Positions 58,062-64,000 of a stretch of DNA of 64,000 nucleotides are shown here, one piece after another. Under the pieces are notes generated by a model. It was given only the letters and a program-made list of their open reading frames with translations, was not told the origin of the DNA and did no database searches. The first letter of the stretch is position 1. The number at the start of each line of letters is the position of its first letter. The position numbers were made by a program, and so were the translations under genes. The stretch comes from Gemmatimonas groenlandica (lineage in GTDB: Bacteria > Gemmatimonadota > Gemmatimonadetes > Gemmatimonadales > Gemmatimonadaceae), in NCBI RefSeq assembly GCF_013004105.1, contig NZ_CP053085.1, positions 1,240,001 through 1,304,000 of the forward strand, given 5' to 3'.

Positions 58062-59266
58062 CCATGGTGGATACAACGACCGGCGCGGTTGCGCCGACAG
58101 ATCGTTTTGGCCCGTTCGGCGGACGATACGTTCCGGAAACGCTCATCCCGGCGCTCGATGCGCTCGAGGCGGCGTTCGAAGAGACGCGGCGCGACGCAGC
58201 ATTTCAGGCGGAGCTCGATGCGCTGCTGCGTGAGTATGTCGGACGGCCGACAGCGCTCTCGTTCGCGCCGCGCCTGAGTGCGCGGATTGGCGCACCGGTC
58301 TGGATGAAGCGCGAAGATCTGTGTCATACCGGCGCGCACAAGATCAACAACACCGTCGGGCAGGCGATGCTGGCGCGACGGATGGGGAAGCGCCGCATTA
58401 TCGCCGAGACGGGCGCCGGACAGCACGGTGTGGCCACCGCGACGATCTGCGCGCGCTTTGGCCTGGAATGCGTGGTGTACATGGGCGAGGAGGACATGCA
58501 GCGTCAGGCGCTGAATGTGTTCCGTATGCGTCTCCTCGGTGCCACGGTGGTGCCGGTCCTGTCCGGGACGCGCACGCTCAAGGATGCCACGACCGAAGCG
58601 ATTCGTGATTGGGTCGGCTCGGTGAACGACAGCCATTACATCATCGGATCGGTGGTCGGCCCGGCACCGTACCCGCGCATGGTGCGCGAGTTTCAGTCGG
58701 TCATCGGACGCGAAGCTCGCGCCCAGATGCTCGCGCGCGCCGGGGTGTTGCCGAAGACGGTCGTGGCGTGTGTCGGCGGCGGCTCCAATGCGATGGGTAT
58801 CTTCGCCGGCTTCGTCGGCGACGCGGGTGTGGAACTCGTCGGCGTCGAAGCGGCAGGCGAGGGGCTGCACACCGAGCGTCACAGTGCGTCGATCACGCGC
58901 GGGACACCTGGTGTGTTGCATGGGTCGCTCAGCTATCTCCTGCAGGATGCGAACGGACAAGTGCATCCGGCGCACAGCATCTCGGCTGGCCTCGACTACC
59001 CCGGCGTCGGCCCCGAGCACGCGTGGTTACATGACAGCGGTCGCGCCGAGTACGTGTCGATCGACGATACGGAAGCGCTGCGCGGCGTCGCCTTGCTGAG
59101 CCGACTCGAGGGCATCATCCCCGCACTCGAAACGGCGCACGCCGTGGCATGGATCGAACGGGAAGCGGGGCGCTGGTCCGAGCAGGAGCCGGTCTTGTTG
59201 TGCGTAAGCGGCCGCGGTGACAAGGACATCGGTACGATCAATCAGTACACGCTGCCCGAGGTATGA
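58058..59266 (+). CDS. trpB: tryptophan synthase beta chain
   Basis: PLP enzyme joining indole and serine to tryptophan, 402 residues. It begins with [17 protein letters not shown]. The PLP lysine is Lys95 in [16 protein letters not shown]. The [12 protein letters not shown] loop and the phosphate loop [14 protein letters not shown] are intact, and the C-terminal [10 protein letters not shown] binds the cofactor ring. It is the TrpB1 type that pairs with TrpA. The ATG at 58058 overlaps trpF. Unusually, trpA does not follow directly; a HEAT protein and an HD-GYP protein lie between. Confidence 0.98.
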
Positions 59267-60963
59267 CGACGACGGGGCACGAAGTGGCCGTCTCGCCGCA
59301 GGCGGTGGCGGCGATCGAGGATGCGCTCCGCGCATTCGCGAAGGCGCTTCGTGCCATTCAGTTGTATCTGCCGAATAACCCAACGCGAGCGACCGCCATC
59401 GAACAGGCCCGGGGGGCGTTCGGCAAAGTGTGGCGGGTTGCGAACCCGCTCGAGATCCAGATCAAAGACGCGTCATTCGTGTGGGAGGAGCGCACCGTGT
59501 ACCTCGATGCGGAGCGCGGCACGGACGGGTTGCCGTGGCTGTTGTATCGCGATGGTTTGCGGTCGCTGCACCTCCACAGCGGATTCGAAACAACCGACCT
59601 CGAGGCACTGCTCGCCATTCTGCACAAGGCGCGCACCGCGTTACCGGATGACGATGATCTCGTGACGCTCCTCTGGGTCGCCGACTTGGCCACGATCGAG
59701 TATCGACACGTCGAGCACGATGCGATCGGTGATATGCCGGTCATGAGCGGCACGGATCGCCCAGGAGTCGCGGTATTCGCGAGCGGTGTGGCGCCGCTGG
59801 CGGTGCCGGCGGCGGAATCGGCGGCGCCCGGCGAGGGGCCGCCCCCAGGCATGGTCCGAGTGGAGGACTTCGACACCACGCTGTATTTCCTCGACACGCG
59901 TGAGGCGACGTATCTGCAGGAGGAACTCAAGCGCGAGTACGGCGAAGACCATCGAAAGCTCGTGCTCGCAAGCCTGTTCGATGTGATCGAAGGACAGTCT
60001 GTCGCGGATTCGCAGTTGGAGGCGTTGCGCACGGTCGATCAGCTGTTGATCGAATTTCTCACGCTCGGGGAGTACGAGCTCGTCGCGTTTGCGTTGCGCG
60101 AAGCGTCCGTGGCGTCGCGACGGCTCGCTGCGGACGAACGCGTGATGACGGCGCTCCGCGACCTGCCGGCGCGCCTGAGTGAACCCGCCGTGATGTCGCA
60201 ACTCCTGCAGGCGCTCGATGAAAGCGCGCGCACGCCGGTGGCCTCGCTGTTGGAGGGGCTGTTCGTGGAACTCCGTCCATCTGCGCTTGAGCCGCTTGTT
60301 GCGTGGCTCGGAGTCGCGACTGCCTCGCCGGCGCGCGCATCGATCGAACGCGCCTCGGCACGATTGGCCGGGGCCCACACGACGGAGCTCGCACAGCTGC
60401 TCGAACACGAGAACGAGTTCGTGGTGCGTGGGGCGCTGCGACTGGCGGCCCAGTTGGCGACGCCGGCTGCGGTGCCTGGCTTGGCTCGATTGCTGCGCGG
60501 ACGCGACCCGAAGCTGCGCGTCGAGGCGCTGAGCGTACTCGGCGAGATCGCCTCGCCAGCCGCACTGCAGGCCGTCGAGCGTGGCATCGAGGATAGCGAT
60601 CGCGATGTGCGAGTCGCCGCGTTCCGCGTGATTGCGACGCGGTCGCATACGGCTGCGCTTCCCCGACTGCTCGACGCCGTGCGGCGCAAAGAGCTTCGCG
60701 CGGCGGATCTGAGCGAGAAGATGGCGTTGTTCGAGGCGTTCGGCAGCATGTGCGGCGACGCGGGTGTGCCCGAGCTCGACACGTTGCTGAACGCCCGCGG
60801 TCTCCTGGGCGCACGCGAGCCGGCCGAGCTTCGTGCCTGCGCGGCCCGCGCGCTCGGCCTGGTGTCGACGCCGAAAGCCGCTGCCGCGCTGCAGCGCGCA
60901 GCCGACACGAAGGATGTCGTCGTGCGCAGCGCCGTGGCGCGCGCCATGCGAGGCAGCGCGTGA
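59263..60963 (+). CDS. HEAT-repeat protein with N-terminal domain shared with its neighbour
   Basis: A 566-residue soluble protein without a recognised enzyme motif. Residues about 18-125 form an alpha/beta domain ([47 protein letters not shown]) that is colinear with the N-terminus of the next protein. Residues about 195-290 are helical and acidic. The last 250 residues are HEAT-like helical repeats ([61 protein letters not shown]). It overlaps trpB by 4 nt upstream and the HD-GYP gene by 4 nt downstream. It is probably a scaffold or adaptor; the function is unknown. Confidence 0.85.
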   Translation: MTTTGHEVAVSPQAVAAIEDALRAFAKALRAIQLYLPNNPTRATAIEQARGAFGKVWRVANPLEIQIKDASFVWEERTVYLDAERGTDGLPWLLYRDGLRSLHLHSGFETTDLEALLAILHKARTALPDDDDLVTLLWVADLATIEYRHVEHDAIGDMPVMSGTDRPGVAVFASGVAPLAVPAAESAAPGEGPPPGMVRVEDFDTTLYFLDTREATYLQEELKREYGEDHRKLVLASLFDVIEGQSVADSQLEALRTVDQLLIEFLTLGEYELVAFALREASVASRRLAADERVMTALRDLPARLSEPAVMSQLLQALDESARTPVASLLEGLFVELRPSALEPLVAWLGVATASPARASIERASARLAGAHTTELAQLLEHENEFVVRGALRLAAQLATPAAVPGLARLLRGRDPKLRVEALSVLGEIASPAALQAVERGIEDSDRDVRVAAFRVIATRSHTAALPRLLDAVRRKELRAADLSEKMALFEAFGSMCGDAGVPELDTLLNARGLLGAREPAELRACAARALGLVSTPKAAAALQRAADTKDVVVRSAVARAMRGSA

Positions 60964-62420
60964 GCGTACCGCTTCCAGCCACCGGCAATGATCAAGCCGG
61001 TGATCCCCAGGCGCAACGGACCGCGCGCGCGTTCGTGGTGGCGTTGCATGGGGCGGTGCGCGCGGTGCGGCTGTATCCCATCGAGAACAGCGCCGTGCAG
61101 AAGGCGATCGTCGAGTTGGGGAACGCCGCGGAGCGCGTCGAACTGGCCGACGGACACTGTCGTCTGCGACGGATTGGCGACTACCTGTTCGTCAACGAAA
61201 CGCGACTGCGGCTCACGCTCGACAATTATGCCGCCGTCGCATATGTGCTTGGTCTCCTCCGCGAAGCGGGGCTCGGCGGGTTGGCCGTCATCGCCCATAC
61301 GACGCCGCGGGACTGGGTCGTGCTGCTCTCGTTTCTGCAGTCGCCGCCCCTCGAGTATCCGGAAGAGGATCGACTGCAGCAGTTGTCGACGCGCGTGGAA
61401 CAGGCCGGGGTCACCTGCTTCGAGTTCTATCCGCCCGTCGACGAAGCCGACCAGCAGGAGACGGAACTCGACGCGAAGGAGCGCGCCCGGCAAACGTACG
61501 TGCGGTCGCTCGATGTCACTCGCGATGTCATAACATCGGCGCGACTCGGACGCAGCGCCGGACTCAAGCGCGTGAAGCGGGCGGTGCAGGGGATTGTCGA
61601 TGCCATCCTCACCGATGCGGCGTCGCTGATCGGCTTGACCACCCTTCGTGAGTTCGACGAGTACACGTTCGTGCACAGTGTGAACGTGAGTATCCTGTCA
61701 GTGGCACTCGGCCGCCGTCTCGGACTGACAAAACCGCAACTGTTGGACCTCGGGCTGGCGGCCCTCCTGCACGATATCGGCAAGTCGCGGGTCCCGCTCG
61801 AACTGCTCAACAAACGAGGTTCGCTCGACGACGACGAGCGGGCAATCCTGCAAACGCATACCTGGCAGGGCGTGCTCTCAATGTTCGCCATGCCGACCGG
61901 GTCAGCGCGTCCGTGGCGCGCGATGACCACGGCGTATGAACATCACATGCGCATCGACCTCACCGGCTATCCCAAGCCGTTTCGGTCGCGCCGTCTGACC
62001 TTGTACAGCAAGATCATCGCGGTGGCCGATGGCTTCGATGCCGCCACGACGACGCGCGTCTATCAGGACGTGCCATGGACGCCGGCGGACGTGTTGCGCG
62101 GCATGCGGGACAACACGCGCCTCGGACTCGATCCCGTGGTCGTGAAGGCATTCATCAATCTTACGGGCATTTATCCGGTCGGCACGCTCGTGGTCCTCGA
62201 CACCTTCGCGCTCGCGATGGTGGTCGCGGCCAATCCTGATCCGACCGCGCTGTCGCGTCCGCTCGTGCGCATGATCACGGATGCCCAGGGCAACCGTCTT
62301 CAGGATCTCCAGATCTATGACCTGACATCATGCGACGCATCGGGCCAATTTTCCTATACCATCATTCGGACCGAGGATCCTCAACGCTATGGCATCAACA
62401 TCGGTGATTACTTCGCCTGA
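60960..62420 (+). CDS. HD-GYP domain phosphohydrolase with N-terminal partner domain
   Basis: A 486-residue protein. Residues about 20-130 resemble the N-terminus of the preceding HEAT protein (RAVRLYPIEN, GDYLFVNE, LLREAGLGGL, WVVLLSFL). The HD-GYP domain (about 235-410) has FVHSVNVSIL, the HD pair His271-Asp272 in LLHDIGKSRVP, LLNKRGSL, and GYP at 336-338. Such domains hydrolyse cyclic di-GMP or related dinucleotides. The usual HHE before GYP is HHM here (His328, His329, Met330), so activity is uncertain. The GTG at 60960 overlaps the upstream stop; the end overlaps trpA by 32 nt. Confidence 0.9.
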   Translation: MSVPLPATGNDQAGDPQAQRTARAFVVALHGAVRAVRLYPIENSAVQKAIVELGNAAERVELADGHCRLRRIGDYLFVNETRLRLTLDNYAAVAYVLGLLREAGLGGLAVIAHTTPRDWVVLLSFLQSPPLEYPEEDRLQQLSTRVEQAGVTCFEFYPPVDEADQQETELDAKERARQTYVRSLDVTRDVITSARLGRSAGLKRVKRAVQGIVDAILTDAASLIGLTTLREFDEYTFVHSVNVSILSVALGRRLGLTKPQLLDLGLAALLHDIGKSRVPLELLNKRGSLDDDERAILQTHTWQGVLSMFAMPTGSARPWRAMTTAYEHHMRIDLTGYPKPFRSRRLTLYSKIIAVADGFDAATTTRVYQDVPWTPADVLRGMRDNTRLGLDPVVVKAFINLTGIYPVGTLVVLDTFALAMVVAANPDPTALSRPLVRMITDAQGNRLQDLQIYDLTSCDASGQFSYTIIRTEDPQRYGINIGDYFA

Positions 62421-63210
62421 CGTTTCCGTCCCGTCCGCCTCACGGCTGTCCGCGCGCTTTGCCGCGCTGGCGGCCGAAGGGCGTCGGGCGCTTGTCTGCT
62501 ATGTCACGGCAGGACATCCCGACCCCGAGCAGAGTGTCACGCTCCTCCGTGGCATCGCCGCGGCGGGCGCCGACGTGATCGAGGTGGGCGTACCATTCTC
62601 TGATCCGATGGCCGACGGTCCGGTTATTCAGCAAAGCTCGCAAGTAGCGCTCGACCACGGTGTGAGCCTCGAGCGCACGCTGCAGATCGTGAGCGAGGCC
62701 GCGCTCGACGTGCCGGTGGTGCTGTTCAGCTATCTCAATCCGATCATCGCCGGTGGACCGGACGTGCTGGCGCGCGCGCGCGCCGCCGGTGTCGACGGCG
62801 TCCTCGTCACCGACCTCCCGGTCGGTGCCGATCCCGCGCGTGAAGCATGGTTTGGTGAGAGTGGACTCGACTTCGTGCGCTTGGTGGCGCCGACCACGCC
62901 GGCCCCGCGCATGGAGGAGATCGCGCGACACGGCGGCGGATTCGTGTATCTGATCAGCCGACTCGGTGTGACCGGGGAACGGGCGTCGCTGCCCGACGAT
63001 CTGCCGGACACGGTCGCGCGGCTCCGCGCGTCCACGTCGCTGCCGATCTGCATCGGCTTTGGCATCTCGACCCCGGAGCAGGCCAAGGCCGCGGCGCTGT
63101 TGGGTGATGGCGTCGTCGTCGGAAGCGCGCTCGTGCGCGCCGCGGGGCGTTCAGTGCAGGACGCCATCGCCCTGACAGCAGCGCTGCGCGCTGCAATCGA
63201 CGAAATCTGA
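62389..63210 (+). CDS. trpA: tryptophan synthase alpha chain
   Basis: TIM-barrel subunit that cleaves indole-3-glycerol phosphate and channels indole to TrpB, 273 residues. The catalytic Glu65 and Asp76 lie in DVIEVGVPFSDPMADGPVIQ with the same spacing as Glu49 and Asp60 of E. coli. The phosphate loop residues lie in YLISRLGVTGERASL and ICIGFGISTPEQAK. The ATG at 62389 overlaps the HD-GYP gene by 32 nt; a GTG at 62404 is a possible shorter start. A yqeK-like gene follows after 8 nt. Confidence 0.96.
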   Translation: MASTSVITSPDVSVPSASRLSARFAALAAEGRRALVCYVTAGHPDPEQSVTLLRGIAAAGADVIEVGVPFSDPMADGPVIQQSSQVALDHGVSLERTLQIVSEAALDVPVVLFSYLNPIIAGGPDVLARARAAGVDGVLVTDLPVGADPAREAWFGESGLDFVRLVAPTTPAPRMEEIARHGGGFVYLISRLGVTGERASLPDDLPDTVARLRASTSLPICIGFGISTPEQAKAAALLGDGVVVGSALVRAAGRSVQDAIALTAALRAAIDEI

Positions 63211-63218
63211 CGACCGCT

Positions 63219-63779
63219 GTGACGTCTGATTCGCACCTCGACGGGTCGCACCTCGAGCTGCCGGCCTGGTCGATCGTCACGGACAAACGGCGTGCGCACA
63301 TCGCGCGCGTCGTGGCCGTGTTGCGTACGTGGGCCGCGGCGCTGGCGCTCTCGCCGGCCGAGGTGCAGGCTTGGGTGGATGCCGGCACGTGGCATGACGC
63401 ATTGCGGGACGCCGACGAACCGATATTGCGCGCAGCGACCGGCGATCACACGCGGCCGTTCGGCATGCTGCACGGCCCGGCGGCCGCGATCCGGCTCGCC
63501 GCGCTCGGCGAAGCGCGTCAAGAGGTCCTCGACGCGATTCGTTGGCACACTGTTGGGCAGCCCGACTGGGCTCGCGTCGGTCGCGCGCTGTACATGGCGG
63601 ATTTTCTCGAACCGGGCCGCTCGTTCATGCAAGCGGATCGCGCATTTCTCGCCAGCTCGGTGCCTTTCGCCTTCGACGATGTCTTCCGTCAGGTGGTTCG
63701 GATGCGGCTCGAGTGGGCGATTCGTGAAGGGAAGGGGCTCGCGCTCGAGACGGTCGCGCTGTGGGAGACGGTGCGATGA
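63219..63779 (+). CDS. HD-domain protein, YqeK-like (possible dinucleoside tetraphosphate hydrolase)
   Basis: A 186-residue HD-superfamily protein. The metal residues appear as HIARVVAVL (His27), TWHDALRD (His59-Asp60), GMLHGPAAAIRLA and IRWHTVGQPDW, ending ALYMADFLEPGRSF, which matches the YADxIEPxR signature of YqeK. Known YqeK proteins split Ap4A symmetrically into ADP. The linker between the HD pair and the C-terminal signature is intact. It starts 8 nt after trpA and overlaps the next ATG (ATGA). YqeK genes usually lie near nadD and rsfS; rsfS may lie just beyond the window. Confidence 0.8.
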   Translation: MTSDSHLDGSHLELPAWSIVTDKRRAHIARVVAVLRTWAAALALSPAEVQAWVDAGTWHDALRDADEPILRAATGDHTRPFGMLHGPAAAIRLAALGEARQEVLDAIRWHTVGQPDWARVGRALYMADFLEPGRSFMQADRAFLASSVPFAFDDVFRQVVRMRLEWAIREGKGLALETVALWETVR

Positions 63780-64000
63780 GTACGTCGCCCGGGTGGCCGT
63801 CGATGCCCGCGCCGGACGTGCCGCGTCGCACGCGGCGTGGCTGGTTGATTCTCGCGCTGTTGACCGTTGTCGTGGTCGGCGCCGGCGCGGCGTGGTGGCT
63901 AGATCGGGGCGCGCCCGTGGTCGCGTCCGCGAACGGCACGATGGCGGCCGTCGATGATTCGCTTGCTCGTGCGCCGAACGACAGCCGCGTGCGCGTGCGC
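63776..64000 (+). CDS. membrane-anchored protein, N-terminal part (runs off the window)
   Basis: The first 75 residues of a gene cut by the right edge. A proline-rich, basic cytoplasmic lead (about 22 residues) is followed by one transmembrane helix (GWLILALLTVVVVGAGAAWWL) and the start of an external region with DDSLARAPNDSRVRVR. The layout fits an anchored protein with a LytR C-terminal-type domain, which often accompanies yqeK and rsfS, but the diagnostic part lies outside the window. The ATG overlaps the yqeK-like stop. Confidence 0.6.
   Translation, partial: MSTSPGWPSMPAPDVPRRTRRGWLILALLTVVVVGAGAAWWLDRGAPVVASANGTMAAVDDSLARAPNDSRVRVR

Noticed and set aside
57548-59020. A 490-codon minus-strand frame opposite trpF and trpB
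   Set aside because: The sense genes are conserved throughout, and the antisense product has no motif.

Overview
This window is a stretch of chromosomal core genome from a GC-rich bacterium. It encodes about 60 protein genes and one RNA gene (tmRNA), packed tightly and often joined by 1-4 nt start/stop overlaps. I infer a member of the Gemmatimonadota (Gemmatimonas-like). The inference rests on high GC, the combination and order of genes, frequent non-ATG starts with weak Shine-Dalgarno sequences, and Asp-Ser-Leu-Ala-Arg-type repeats in exported or membrane proteins. No 16S gene is present to prove it. There are no insertion sequences, prophage genes, CRISPR arrays, rRNA or tRNA genes.

Layout. 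(1) 1-1.4 kb: end of a TrmA/RlmD-type RNA methyltransferase, a biotin carrier protein, and mscL on the other strand. (2) 1.5-10.5 kb, plus strand: rplM-rpsI-rpsB-tsf-pyrH-frr-uppS-cdsA-dxr-rseP and a small lipoprotein, covering translation, UMP kinase, isoprenoid/undecaprenyl and phospholipid precursor synthesis, and a site-2 protease. (3) 10.5-14.5 kb, minus strand: an AcoR-like sigma-54 activator and a membrane Ser/Thr kinase with a PEGA-like domain. (4) 14.6-19.6 kb: rpsO-pnp-M16 protease-ald. (5) 19.7-25.6 kb: the cell-shape operon mreBCD-mrdA-rodA. (6) 25.6-36.9 kb: accD, folC, hisS, proS, lysA, a metallophosphoesterase, guaA, a secreted amidohydrolase and a MATE exporter. (7) 36.9-38.9 kb: ptsN (minus), dusB and ssrA (tmRNA). 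(8) 53.4 down to 38.9 kb, minus strand: a 12-gene run truA-htrA-purB-purC-orf58-pssA-purS-purQ-purL-purF-ppdK-FMO. It joins de novo purine synthesis to phosphatidylserine synthesis, with a 58-residue membrane ORF that looks like the anchor of a truncated phosphatidylserine decarboxylase. (9) 53.5-64 kb: a GAF-domain protein and trpD, then lexA on the opposite strand, then trpC-trpF-trpB-HEAT protein-HD-GYP protein-trpA-yqeK-like gene, and the start of a membrane-anchored protein.

The points most worth following up are these. Two near-identical 16-bp TTC-N8-TTC elements lie in the lexA promoter and look like LexA operators. The psd remnant sits translationally coupled between purC and pssA. 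A HEAT-repeat protein and an HD-GYP protein share a colinear N-terminal domain and sit inside the trp operon. Strong RNA hairpins lie in the rpsB leader and between rpsO and pnp. The tmRNA encodes a short tag (ANNNLALAA).
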